The translations under genes were made by a program, and so were the position numbers. Shown one piece after another: positions 44,456 to 55,854 of a stretch of DNA of 64,000 bases (the first letter of the stretch is position 1; each line of letters opens with the position of its first letter). The notes below the pieces were generated by a model that ran no database searches, was not told the DNA's origin, and worked only from the letters and a program-made list of their open reading frames with translations. The DNA is from Eutypa lata. Taxonomy: Eukaryota; Ascomycota; Sordariomycetes; Xylariales; Diatrypaceae. The stretch covers positions 930,001-994,000 of the forward strand of contig JAKULF010000010.1 in assembly GCA_022661535.1 (NCBI GenBank), in the 5' to 3' direction.

Positions 44456-46521
44456 TTACCCTAGTCGGAAACTTTCGTAACTCTTTACATGATCATGCAT
44501 TACTTCTTTGCTGCAGTTAAATTCAGCGATGCCTACTCTTTCCCACCAGGTCCCGACTTTATGTACGACGAGAATGCGTTCTGGTAATTTCGAATTTTTA
44601 GTAAGCGGCCCATGCCCAAGCAAGATAGCTTTCCACACCGAAGAAGAGCTAAATTTCTTGTCAAGTTGAGCGTTGTCATGGCCTGATTCGTTGTTGAAGA
44701 AGCGACCAATGTTGACATTTGACTGGTCAGATGGCAATGGCTGGGCCAAACGCCCCTCGTCTGGATGTACTAAGGTTGCTTCCCATCTAGAATCCAAAGA
44801 CGCACGTGGAGGATTGAGGCCTGATTGCTGCCCTGGACAGATCCGAATGTTGACGGTGGGCGCTTTGATGATTAAAAAATGGCTGATATTTTGTGAGGCC
44901 ACCTTATATTGTTGCATGTCCTTTAGTTCATCTGAACTGGAGATAAAGCTGCCATCTCTCAACTCGAATTGTATCTCCACGGGTATAATATCAACGTCTC
45001 CTTCACACATCCTAGCTTTCCCCGTCCATCCTATCCAAGACCAACTCGGAAATTCTGGACGCCGCCTAGCCGGGTCTTTTCCAGTCCACATCAATGAATG
45101 AATTAACACCTCATGCAGACATTTGCCATCTTTTAGGATGATTGGCAATCCCCACATATGCCGGAACTCTTGCGGGCGTTGTTCTTCGAAGTAGGCTAGG
45201 ATTCCTAGCATAGCGTTCAGCACATCGCTGTCATGGGTAAGCTGGCGACTTGTGTACTTTCGTATGACGTTCCAGATCGACCATTGCAAATAATCATGTC
45301 TTATGAGAGGATCTAGCGACATTGCTTCAAATCTAGTGTATCCCATTCCTAGGATCTCTTTCTCTCTTCCAGCAGATAAATCGACCATCTCGCAATACTG
45401 CGAATTTTGGCATTCGAAATATACTTGTTCATCCGTGAAAACCAGCCTCCGTCGAGATAGGAGCCCCTCTTGCAATGTCCAAGCGCGGGTGTCCCACTTC
45501 GAGTATTGCAAATGGAGTGGAAGACTTCGCCCGGTAAAAACTAGACGACGGCCCTTGAAATCAAACGCTGGCTGACTCTTCCGTGGCCGTCGTTGATGAA
45601 CCCCCGGGAGACCATAATGTGGGTCCTCTCCAGCGGCTGCAATAATCGTAACCTCAGCTCCGCGGTATATATTATGCATGTTGCCAATCTGTTCGGCCTT
45701 GTGGTCGCTAGAGTCTAGTATGCAATACCTATCCACCCATAGGTAACGGATACCTAGCTGCCCGTTAACTACCATTGCATCCTCGATTGTCTTAGGTATG
45801 CTTGACGGTAATCCATTTCCTCTTATCGTGCCGGTACCATCAGGAGAAAGGCCCCAGACGTATGACAGGGCGGAATATCTGAAACTTGGTTTCGCTGTTA
45901 TTATGCATCGGCTTTCACAGTCAATAAGATTGAGGTGGTGTACAGGCAGCTCAACTCTCTTCGTGCAGTTCCCGAGATGGCTCGACATGCAGTCATCTAT
46001 CCAGCACCTGATTTTATCGTAGTGGATTTCATCCCTGCGAATTTCATTGACGCGAGGCTCCGGGATATCTGCACCCTGAATGGTAGACTCGGTCAAACAT
46101 CCGAGACGAGCAGAAAGATAGAAATTGAACACTTTAGTTGGAGGATTTGAAGCCGTTGGTAGCATACATAACCATCGAGCGGCATTTATTCTTTCCAGAT
46201 TCTGGAGGACAATATCCTCGGGTTCGTCAGAGCGGTTCGGAAGGTATTGCATCACGATGTTCGGCATTTTATAGACGCGATGCGAAGCAAAAAATCTAGA
46301 ATTCGCGAGTTGAGATATGAGCCTGAAAGCGTTGCACATTGCACAATTGTTGGTGCTGGCTGTATCTTCCCATTCAAAATTGGGTTGTAAAAGTTGTCCG
46401 TGGATGAGACGGGACCTGGTTCGAACTCCATCTTCTCGCATTTTTGACAAATGTAATCAACAGATTGATTCTGGTCCTCTTTCAGCTCGTTTCCAAGCAT
46501 CTCATCCTCACTGGTCTCCAT
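44456..46521 (-). CDS. HET-domain (heterokaryon incompatibility) protein
   Basis: Two exons (46521-46416 and 46359-44456; intron 56 bp, GTCCCG donor, GATACAG acceptor) give 669 residues. Without the intron the frame seems to be shifted; splicing joins EFEP to ASTNNCAMC cleanly. The N-terminus has Cys pairs (CQKCEK, CAMC). The HET domain begins with FRYSALSYVWG (about residue 195), then IEDAMVVNGQLGIRYLWVD, NMHNIYRGAEVTIIAAAG, and DTRAWTLQEGLLSRRRLVF. Asp-Arg replaces the usual AlaCysIle in WVDRYCI. The C-terminal part has FPSWSWIGW and ends in a HET-typical tail. HET proteins trigger cell death when genetically different hyphae fuse. The gene is divergent from a broken ORF only about 250 bp away. 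Confidence 0.9.
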
Positions 46522-46774
46522 CCTGGTCTGTTACCTGAACGATACCCTCGTAATTCTTGCCGGGACTTTTAGTGGCTGGCATTGGAATATTTCAAGATAA
46601 TGTAACTAGTTAATAGCTTGTTGTCGTGATTGATGTTCAAGCTCTAGAACTCTATCGCTGACATGATTTAGGCAACGATCAATTGCCGGGTACCAGTTCC
46701 GAGTCACTACCTGAGGTAGTATTAATGGCGCAGTTGGAAGGCGCCACCACAAGCTAGTATCGATAGGGGTATAG

Positions 46775-47653
46775 GACTGCGCCTTTACTACGTATCTCCT
46801 TATTATTGGTTCTAAAGCGTCTTCGGGTATTAGTTTTGATATAACTATAGGCCTATCTTCTCAACATACAAATCTCGGTCTAGCAGCGATCAATCCCGAT
46901 GGTACGTCGCCTGCAGAACTGATCGACGTTAACTATGACAAGGAGATGTTCGAACTCTTTTGGGATGCGGCTTTCGAATGCCGCCTGTCCCAAGTCCAAC
47001 CCCAAGAGTAGAACCGAACGATAACCATCCTGCAAGAAATATTCTCCCAAAACCCAGGATCCATAAGGGCCACTTTGGAAACGTATAGAATTTCCGCAAG
47101 GACGTCAGCCCGACACCCCAAATTTGCAAAGATTGCGCTCCAACTATCTGAACTGTTTTATGTCTTGCGGGACTGCTTGCCGGTTGAAGTGAAGGATCTC
47201 CAGCTTGTACCTAAACATGGCGGGGAAGTTATACCGAAATCTATATTTCTAGACGCAGTTCGGATGGCTTGGTATATCTCGGTGCACAGTATTGATACGC
47301 GCGTGCCGGACCCTCCTAGGCATCTTGGTGAAACTGCGTGGTTTTGTTCAGTTCATGAACCTCAGTCACATGTTAGCTCTGAAGAGAGCAGCTTGAAACG
47401 ACTAGAATACCAACTTTTTGCCTGTGCTGTTTCCGATGATCGTCCCTTCCCCCAGAAGTTAGAACAGGTTTGCCATAACCACTCGTCCTCCTGCGGCGAA
47501 GGCCAAATCGTGTTCGAGGACTCTGAGGCCGGCTTTCGTCTTGTCTTGGAAGAGGGACCTTTTAACGATTACTTCCACTCCAGAGGACATTTCGTGTACA
47601 AATTAAGTTTTTTATTCGGCCCTGCTTCATTGCAGGGAGAGGGGTTGCTCTAG
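46775..47653 (+). pseudogene. Unrecognised protein frame with one in-frame TAG
   Basis: A frame runs from 46775 to a stop at 47653 with a single TAG at 47009-47011. Before it: an ATG at 46946, MFELFWDAAFECRLSQ and other codon-like sequence. After it: 213 codons (ARHPKFAKIALQLSELF, GEVIPKSIFLDAVRMAW, QIVFEDSEAGFRLVLEE). No family is recognised. No intron that removes the TAG in frame was found. CAG to TAG (a CpA change) would explain it. The coding sequence after the stop has only TTG near its start (47075), so translation from there is doubtful. Closeness to the divergent HET gene suggests a common promoter. Confidence 0.5.
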
Positions 47654-48433
47654 ACGAGATACTTGCCGAAGACACTTCAACATTCATAACAGACTCGTTT
47701 GCATGAACGATGGAAACAACATGTCTTTCAACCTCTAACTGATGGTATCCTTCATGATATAGTCATATTAGCTGTTACTATTATTGGTATATTGATGAAT
47801 AGAATCCCGGCTTGCCAAGAATATCGTGGTATGCACTGCATTGAATGTGAATTTGAGATCTGAGTTCCCGACTATATGTGTACTCGCTTTAAGTGTGCCT
47901 TGCTACTTCAAAGTGCCATTGCAACGACATAAAACGTAATAAAGCAGGGATGCAGTAGATGAACTGAACAATTGGTGATTGGCAAAAAAATAACTCTATA
48001 GAACGCGCCGATATCACAGGATATATTCATCTTCTAGCGCTGAATGCGACAAACGTCCAAAGAACCAAACCAAAACCAAAACCAAAACACCACGCTATAA
48101 ATATCATGTCAAGCCAAAAAAGCCTGCCCAACCTTCTCTCTCTCAAATTTATGGTATGTATTGTATTCACAACGTCTGCGTCCTACCCCTCCGGAACCTC
48201 GAAGCGGCGTAATTTCGGGACGGTCTCCCGCGTTGATGCAAGGAGTACGGATCCATCCCTTCCTCGAGATCGAGCGCGGCAAACCGATGCCACAAGGCCG
48301 CATCGACGACCGTCTTGATCAGCAGCCTGTTAGGTCTTGACTCGAAGAATGCGCCGCCGCCGGCAGAAGCGGAAGCGGCAGCGGTGCGCAGGAGGGCGGA
48401 GACGGCGGACGGCGGTCTTAGCGGCTCGCCCCA
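47654..48433. other. Intergenic, no gene seen
   Basis: Contains a short CCAAAAC-type tandem repeat near 48065-48090 and the 3' region of UBC7. Confidence 0.55.
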
Positions 48434-49079
48434 CTACAGGCCGAGCATGCGGCGCACGCCGTCGCGGACGCGGGCCTCGTACTCGGGGCGGCGCTCGCGC
48501 CACATCTTGGCGGCCTCGACGTTGGCCGGGCTCTCGTCGTTGGGCTCCGCCAGCATGCTCATCACGGAGATCAGGATCTTCTCGACCGACTGGATCGGGC
48601 TCCACCGCTCCGACGCGTGCTCGTAGTGGTTCGGGTCGTCGCCGGGTGGGTGCAGGATCGAGATGCAGACTAGGCCGCTGGGGTAGACTGTTTTTCTGTG
48701 TTAGCTAGATGCGTTGACTCGTAGGGCTGGACTGTCTATGTTGATGGGGAGGGTTCGGGAGATTTGAACTGTTAGGAAGCGAAGGGAAGGGAAGAGGTGA
48801 GGGATGAAGGCGCATGCATCATGGCGACTCACCATTAGGGTGGAAGATCTCCCCCATGAACGTCATCTTAGGAGGTGCAAGAGGGTAGTCCTTGGGAAAT
48901 CTCAATTCGGCGGGGAATATGCCACCTTCGAAGGGCGTCCCTTCCGGACCCTGGATGAGAGCCTCCCAGTGTAATAGGTCGTCTTCGCTGACCGGACCAG
49001 CAGTGATGCCATCAGGAGGGTTATTCGTGAGCGCGCGGTACTCCTGAAGGAGCCGGCGGTGGGCTGTGGATTGCGCCAT
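48434..49079 (-). CDS. ubc7: Ubiquitin-conjugating enzyme E2, UBC7/UBE2G type
   Basis: Exons 49079-48833 and 48687-48434 (intron 145 bp, GTGAGT donor, AACAG acceptor) encode 166 residues, the usual length. The UBC fold is complete: [70 protein letters not shown] with the catalytic Cys90, and the UBC7-specific acidic insertion after the Cys ([16 protein letters not shown]). The yeast counterpart works in ER-associated degradation with membrane-bound E3 ligases. It is divergent from the Mmc1-like gene. The second exon is extremely GC-rich, so antisense ORFs there are shadows. Confidence 0.95.
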
Positions 49080-49625
49080 CGAGTATTTGTTTTATACAGG
49101 CCCGTCTTAAATAGGAATGAGCGAGCGATGGTGACAGCTTATGTGAAGCGAACGAATAGATCGATATCGGTAGGTAGTATGTGTCGCAGATGATGTAGGA
49201 TTACTAGAGGTTGTTATTTACTTATGTTAGGTGTTAAAAGATAGTACTACTTGTGTACACTATGCGTAGACACGTGCCTCCTAGTTATATATGTGTCGAA
49301 ACGGGGGAATCTGGTGATGTTGCAATGTAAAGCAAGTCTGGTGAATGGAAGGATCGAGACCCGACGTCGTCGAAGACTTGGCAGGTCCGTTTTGGGATAT
49401 GGTGGGGGTTAGCAAATACAGGGTCGTACTTACCTAATCCATGAGGTTAATTAACCAATCATTGTAGCAATTGCAAGAAAATATTTATGTATTTACCAGG
49501 GGTACGCTCCCGCTCTCTAACCCTTTAAATGTACAATTCATGACCTAACTAATTTATGCTTCGTATCGTACAATTCCGAGCAATGCTTGATTAAGCTTTC
49601 ACAAACTCCCGAATGAGGTTGCAAT
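49080..49625. promoter_or_regulatory. Divergent promoter region of UBC7 and the Mmc1-like gene
   Basis: About 550 bp between two divergent conserved genes with no ORF. No specific factor site is claimed. Confidence 0.45.
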
Positions 49626-51554
49626 ATGCCTCCACGACTCCCATTGCGGCCAATGAGTAGCCGCAATGCATTCAAATTAAAATCTACGATACGAGAGAAA
49701 GACCCAATATGTCTTTTCTGTTCTCTGGCATGGCTGGCAGACCCGAAGCCGGTACGACGGTTACGAACTAGAAATGCCAAAGCTCTCGATAGCCACCGGT
49801 TCGAGTCGACTGTTGCATCCACCTCTACTACACGTGCCCCTACCAACCCGAGGAAGGAGCTTGAGGCAGCCCTTGTCGATTTACAGACACACGCCCCTAA
49901 TTATGTTAACCTTTCTCGCATGCAGCTTGCTCTCAATGGCCTGCGACAACGACGTGGAGACGAATCTATACGGGTTGCTGTACTAGGTGTAAAAGATGGT
50001 TCGGGGTCCCGCGATACGGTCAAGAAGGTGCTAAAGTTACTCTTAGCGGACCCTTTGAAACCGGAAGAAAGTTGGGAGAGGGAAATAGGCGACCACGATT
50101 TGTCGCAACCTCTCATAGTGCGAATCGGAGCTAAAAAGCCTCAAGAGACGCCATTTACAAGGGGTAGCTTGTTACACGAGATCCATGTATCATCCGCAGT
50201 GCTTAATGGACACAATGTCGAGCTCTTACTTATGGATACGAACACCCTTCTAAACTGGGGTCAGGAAGATACTCTTGAAAACTTCGAAGATTCTGTCCTC
50301 GTTCCTGCAGTTCACATCCCAACATCGAACACTGGTAGACACACACCAATCACGACACCCGTGCACAAGGCCTTATTCGTAGCCGACGGCTTCAAGGGCT
50401 CTGCATCGTTGACGTCAAACCCTGTTCTAGAAGCTTCGACAGTTATTTCAGCAGCCGCCAATCTACCGAGTTACAAACCCGAAGAAGCCGAAGCCTCAAC
50501 ACTGCCATTCACGATTATTGACGTCGATACGGCGGAAGTTGGTCTGAAAACTGTTCGGAAGGACCTTCGCGCTGCCATTGAGTTTGAGCACCTTTGGTTT
50601 CAGAGTAATATCCCCAAACTCGTTGAGTGGTTAAAATCGGACACTGTCAACACAGCGGGTGAAATTACTAAGCCACCTATCAAGGCATTGATCGCCTCGG
50701 TCCTCACAAACGCGAATATAGCTATGGACCGAGAGCTGGTCCCGAAGCACGGACAGGTTCCAGGTAGTTTGCCTACTTCTCGCAAACTACGCACTAATCT
50801 CGAAAGTTGGGCGGAAAGAGCACATGGCGAGTTGCAAGAACAGCTTGACATAGCATTCTCGAGCAAGCGGTGGCGGCGACTACGGTGGTGGAAGCTTTTC
50901 TGGCGTGTGGATGATGTCGGGATGTTCACGACTGATATCCTCAACCAGCGCTTTCTAACTACGGCAGAAAAGCACTCCATCTTTCTTGCGGGGCAGATGA
51001 AGGAAGCTGGCATTTCTTCCGGATCGGTACCCGCTTTAAAGTCAGAAGAGGCACAATCCGAGGGCATCGATCAGCCTACAAAAACTGACGTCCCGCGTGC
51101 GGGGCCAAGTACTTCACTCTGGCCAGCGAACATAGCGGGTGCTCGGAATTACCTCCAGACGGAGACGATTCCAGCATTGCAAGCCCTAGCCCAGAAACTG
51201 GTCATACAGACCCTCTCGACCTCAGGACTCACTAGCTCCCTCGGCGCTCTTGTCTACTTCGGCACCCTCACGACAACAATATACGAAGCTGGCGCCGTCG
51301 CGGCGCTAGGCATCGTCTGGAGCATGAAGCGGATGCAGAACCAGTGGGAGACGGCCCGCGGCTTCTGGGAAGGCGAAGTTAGAGAGGAGGGTAGAAAGGC
51401 GGTTAGGGATGCTGAGAGACAGTTTGGCAAATCCATCACGGCCTATGAGACGGGTTCTAAGGAAGGTTCAGAGGGCACGGGGAAGCCGGCAGAGTTAACC
51501 CGGGCAAAGGAGCTAGTGGAGAGGGCTTGGCAGGCCTACGAGAAGCTGAAGTGA
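49626..51554 (+). CDS. Mmc1-like mitochondrial protein
   Basis: An intronless ORF of 642 residues. The N-terminus (MPPRLPLRPMSSRNAFKLK) is basic and Ser-rich with few acids, as in mitochondrial presequences. A long alpha/beta part follows (RVAVLGVKDGSGSRDTVKKV, ELLLMDTNTLLNWG, KALFVADGF). The C-terminal region has RLRWWKLFWRVDDVGMFT and LNQRFLTTAEKHSIFLAGQ, and then a hydrophobic stretch (about 530-565, LGALVYFGTLTTTIYEAGAVAALGI broken into two possible membrane helices). This arrangement matches the fungal Mmc1 family as recalled. The protein is probably in the inner mitochondrial membrane; its molecular role is poorly known. A later start at the second Met (MSSRN) is possible. Confidence 0.8.
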   Translation: MPPRLPLRPMSSRNAFKLKSTIREKDPICLFCSLAWLADPKPVRRLRTRNAKALDSHRFESTVASTSTTRAPTNPRKELEAALVDLQTHAPNYVNLSRMQLALNGLRQRRGDESIRVAVLGVKDGSGSRDTVKKVLKLLLADPLKPEESWEREIGDHDLSQPLIVRIGAKKPQETPFTRGSLLHEIHVSSAVLNGHNVELLLMDTNTLLNWGQEDTLENFEDSVLVPAVHIPTSNTGRHTPITTPVHKALFVADGFKGSASLTSNPVLEASTVISAAANLPSYKPEEAEASTLPFTIIDVDTAEVGLKTVRKDLRAAIEFEHLWFQSNIPKLVEWLKSDTVNTAGEITKPPIKALIASVLTNANIAMDRELVPKHGQVPGSLPTSRKLRTNLESWAERAHGELQEQLDIAFSSKRWRRLRWWKLFWRVDDVGMFTTDILNQRFLTTAEKHSIFLAGQMKEAGISSGSVPALKSEEAQSEGIDQPTKTDVPRAGPSTSLWPANIAGARNYLQTETIPALQALAQKLVIQTLSTSGLTSSLGALVYFGTLTTTIYEAGAVAALGIVWSMKRMQNQWETARGFWEGEVREEGRKAVRDAERQFGKSITAYETGSKEGSEGTGKPAELTRAKELVERAWQAYEKLK

Positions 51555-54434
51555 GATCACTTCTTCATGAGATGTACGTGATAGCCTGTACAATAAATGC
51601 TGTGATACCATCTGTAGCGGAGAACTTCCACGATAAAAAATCCCAATCAATTATAACAAGATTTATTAACCTGATAGACCGTGACGGTAATACAAGGGGG
51701 AAGTTGTCTGGAGAGATCACTCAAAAACTTGAATAATCGTCAACGATATAACGTAACACAAAAACAACGAAAGACATACACGCGTAGAACCAAGAGGGGT
51801 GCAACATCGTACATCCTTTCATTTCTAGAGATTCTGCAATACCGTTAAATCGAACTACAACCACCACATCTAGCAACGTTCCACAAAGCCTCCGCCAACA
51901 TGGCAGCTCGCAGGTCTCCTTCTCAGCAGCATCCACAGCATCTGTCACCTCCCCTTGCTCATCTGATAAGGGGAGAAGATGACTAAAGAACATAACTGGC
52001 ACGGGACAAGCTAATGACGCATCGGAGTATCACCAGGCATTGCATATATGAAAAAGAGCGTGTGGTTTCTGTAGCCTAAGGAGGCTGAGGTGTACAGGGA
52101 TGCTTCCATTCGATATCTGGAAGGCGTGAGGCCTCATCTGTGTATGTCTAAGGTACGAGCTACCGTCGAGGAAGACTGGTGGCCCCAGAAATTACCCCTG
52201 ACCTAGTTGAGAACCAAGAGTCTTTCGTAAACTTCGCATTTGCTTGATGTAGATGCGAGGTAAGTAATTATTTCTAGATTTGAATTTGTGTTTTCCCTTT
52301 AGCTTCATTGTATTTCATGGCTGTGATTATTACTATCATATAATAAGATAGAATATGAGATATATCGGTGCCTATCATTTCTACTCAATGTCAGGTTCAC
52401 TGTCCGGTGTCAGGTGATATTACCTGTTGACATTGGATCTAGTTCGTCCATTGGTAGACGGAAATAGGTCCAGAAAGGCCATGTAGCATCGTGTAACACT
52501 CAACCTGGCCACGAGAATGTGGTGTCACGCCAGAGCATTTGTTGAAGTCGGGACGGCTAAGATAGATACCCAATATTTCGACTAGATATCCAATCTGATT
52601 CCTTTCTCCATTAGGTTTTGAGGATACCTGCTCATCACGGCGGAGATACAGGCGTGCTGCCGCTTGTCTTCAACCCAGATGAACAGCACCAGAGGTTGGC
52701 TGATCGCGACGGGAGATGATCCGTTCGCTGTTTTTGCCCAGGGTGATAATCAACATGCGGGACAAGACAGCAACTATGGGGCTTTGCAGCTTCACTGCGA
52801 CTGTCGTTGCACATCGCTGGCTACATCAGGATGTCAGGTCTTGGTGTCACGGAGTTGTAAGTAGGAAACAGAACAGAGCTTGGAGGAGTGGGGTTGTATG
52901 ACCATCAACGCCTGCCGTCTCCTACTATCTAGAGAACAACTACCACGATATATACGACCGATGATCCTGAAGTAGATAGCCGTAAGTCAGGAGGCTCGAA
53001 CATCCACTTGTCTATCGATTACCCTAACACAGGGCTATGGATTAACGTGGTTCGTACGAGGTCAATGAGGTCAACGTGCCTTTCCATGTCGCGATCATGC
53101 ATACTAAGGCCTCCATCATCATGAAAATTCTTACGATTGTCACACCAAGGCTGGCTAATCACCTCAACGAAGGCAGCATAGGGGACGTCGCCCCCCGACT
53201 CGAACTACATCGTATCCCAGAGTCACAAGAGAAGCTTTTGGGCAGCCTGCACCATCGACAAGTACTTAGCCGTAGTGTCTGGGCGCCCCTGATTGTAATA
53301 CGAGGATGGCGTCGACCACGGCTTCTCTGACCGCATTAACGACGAGCACAAGACGCTTTCGGGATTGGTGCTTAGTGAAGGCTTTCGTGAGACGGTAATG
53401 CGGCTCCAGGCAGACGACCAAGCATTCAAGGTGAAGTGTTACGTCAGGAGACGCTGAAAAGCGAACTGATACTTGATGTCTTGTCTTTAATACACAATAA
53501 AACGCAATGCGTTATGTATCTTTATTGCGTACAAAAACGGAACCGTTATTGCTCTAGTGGCAATAACGCTATTTATACTGCGACAATCTTTGATACAATA
53601 AATCCTCTAACTACCTACGTACATAGCTCGAAACACTCTACGAATGTTTGTTAAATCATCACCCTCGAATTCCCCTAGAGGATATGAAGTTCGTTAGGAA
53701 GTACCCATTGAAGGGCCAGAAGGTGGAAAGACTACATGAAAGCAGAATATATAATGAAAGGGTGGTATAAGAGCCTACATTGACGGGTATCTTATCTAAA
53801 GAATCTGGCTCTCAAGAATCGTGGAATGTTTGAAGGAAACGACTGGTAAAGTATATGCCAAATGCCGAAGGACTCTTTTTGGTCTGTCAGGGGCAAGATA
53901 TTTGACTATCGTTTAGGGAACTGAGACACCTTATTGCTTCTGTGCTTTAAGGATATTTACATGAATAGGCTTACTGCATAAGAACACAACATACAGTGCA
54001 ATCCAATATAATGAGCAAACATAAGTCGAGAGATATTGTAGTATCGTTGTTAGGTCTTATATTAGGGTATAAGGTGGATACTACCTATAGAGCAACGGAG
54101 GGCCATTACGCCAGATACTTGGCATATATAGCATATATAAAGGGGCTTCGCCGCCAAATTAATTGAGGGGAGATCAATCACGAATAGTTTTATAATCTAT
54201 AGCCCATAGTCCGAACCTGGGACTACCTAGCGGCTACTTTCTTTTATTTTGGACTGCTCTCTATTTAAAGTTAACACTTTGAAACCCGAGGAACCACATC
54301 CAGATCTCACCAAATATCACCAAATATCACCAAATATCACCGGTCAAGATATTAAACGAAACACGCCTAGAGCGTTACGACGTGGAAATTTATACCTTCA
54401 AGACTTATCCTACTCCTAAGGTCTCTGGCTCAGA
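51555..54434. other. Gene-poor stretch, possible relics
   Basis: About 2.9 kb with only short ORFs (for example 51721-52002 on the minus strand, 52664-52864 and 53076-53330 on the plus strand). Composition is near normal at 52600-53450, which could be decayed coding DNA, but no family was recognised. A GCATATATA direct repeat lies near 54122-54140. Confidence 0.45.
54308..54341 (+). repeat. Tandem 10-bp repeat
   Basis: Three exact copies of CACCAAATAT followed by CACC, about 95 bp before the start of the protease gene, inside its probable promoter. Confidence 0.85.
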
Positions 54435-55854
54435 ATGGAGGTCACAATGACCGGTGTTCCAGAGGGCTGGTCTCCTGACTGGGCGGATGAGTTCCACAAT
54501 TGGAGCGCAGATCTGAAAGAATTTGAATGGCAGCCTGGAGAACTATACGATGAAGTTGAACAACAATCTCAACAAATTGTGCCACAAATCGGAAGGCTGC
54601 TAGGCGAATACATTAGGCGGGATGAAGGGAGGGGGAAGGAAACCTACTCCACTGTGTCTATCAAGGTGATGAACTTCGGCACTTCATCAATCGACGCGCG
54701 GCCGTATATTGTCGTATTAGTTCCTGACCGAGACTATGTCCGCACTGCGCAGTACTTCACTAAACCAAGTGCTCAAAAACTCTATAAACCTTTATTTAAG
54801 GTTCAAATCTACCCACTTCCTAGCGGCCTGTTCATTCCGACTCACCCTTACTTAACGACTGAGGCCGTTCTGCCCCAATATTGCGGACTTCCCGTCGTCC
54901 GAAGAACTGAAGACCAAGACTATCGAATGGCTACTTGCGGCGGTTTGATTAGGGTCACTGATCATTCCGGAAATTCGGTTCTATACGGGCTCACCGTAGA
55001 CCATTTTATTGGCGACCATCGAGAGGCTGGGATTGCTGCCGAACCTGATTCCCCTAGAATGATTCCAGACCCGGACCCAGAGGACCCGGATTGGGATGAA
55101 TTCGAGGAAGACCCTACAGTTCCAGTGATCTACGAACATGACCCATTTTTAGACAGCGTGTCGCGGACTTCATCAGATCTAGATGAGGAGCTATATATAG
55201 GGCCAAGGAACCTTCTTCATCTAGGCGGCATTTCGATTCGGAACAGCTATGGTATGCAGGAGAACAATGTCATCATGAAGGACTATAATCGAGGCCGTTC
55301 GAGGTATTATGACTGGGCATTGATCCAAGTCAATGGTTATATACTCTCTCGTGCATTCTCATCCAGTGACTGGAGATTACGTACGTCCCAGCACCCCTTG
55401 ATCCCTCACGAAGGGACTACAAGCCTACCAGTGTATATTATGACTTGCCGTGGTCATAAGTCCGGGACCATGTCACTGCTCCCATCACAGTTACAAATGA
55501 GGCCAGGAAGAATACCCATCAAAACATTCATCGTCAGCACCACAGGTGGCAAGCGTAAGTCTAAATATTTTCCTTTTTTACCCCTAATTTGGTTCTTGCA
55601 GTAACCCAATACCGGAACTGTACATAAATAAGGACATGACTAAACTCATTATAGGAATTGTCGGTAGGGACTCAGGCTCATGGGTTGTTACTATGGACAA
55701 ACTTCTCATTGGCTATGTTGTGGCTGTTGATGTTCTTGGTAGTGTTCATGTTGTTCCGCTTGAAGATGCATTGGACAATATCAAGATGCATAGGAAGGCA
55801 AAGTCAGTGGAGATCCATTCCGTCGCTGACTTTGGCCGACAAAGGACGGGGTAG
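54435..55854 (+). CDS. Trypsin-fold serine protease-like protein
   Basis: Two exons (54435-55554 and 55655-55854; intron 100 bp, GTAAGT donor, ATTATAG acceptor after a GACTAAAC branch sequence) give 439 residues. The first about 150 residues form an unknown domain with no signal peptide. The rest looks like a chymotrypsin-fold protease: a ATCGGLIRV strand, His190 in YGLTVDHF at the position of TAAHC, Asp293 in YDWALIQV and Ser380 in GRDSGSWVV. An acidic insertion (about 205-230) separates His and Asp. A nearer acceptor (TTGCAG at about 55601) was rejected since it meets a stop. Cytosolic trypsin-like domains of this kind occur in ascomycetes next to or fused with STAND and HET genes; the target is unknown. 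Confidence 0.78.

Noticed and set aside
46360..46415. Apparent frameshift at the start of the HET gene
   Set aside because: A 56-bp intron with GT and AG ends removes it and joins the two frames cleanly.
48330..48708. ORFs very rich in Arg and Ala on both strands over UBC7 exon 2
   Set aside because: They come from extreme GC content in other frames; the UBC7 reading contains the catalytic Cys and acidic loop.
51721..52002. 93-codon minus-strand ORF after the Mmc1-like gene
   Set aside because: No signal, domain or promoter features; it may be chance in 3' flanking DNA.
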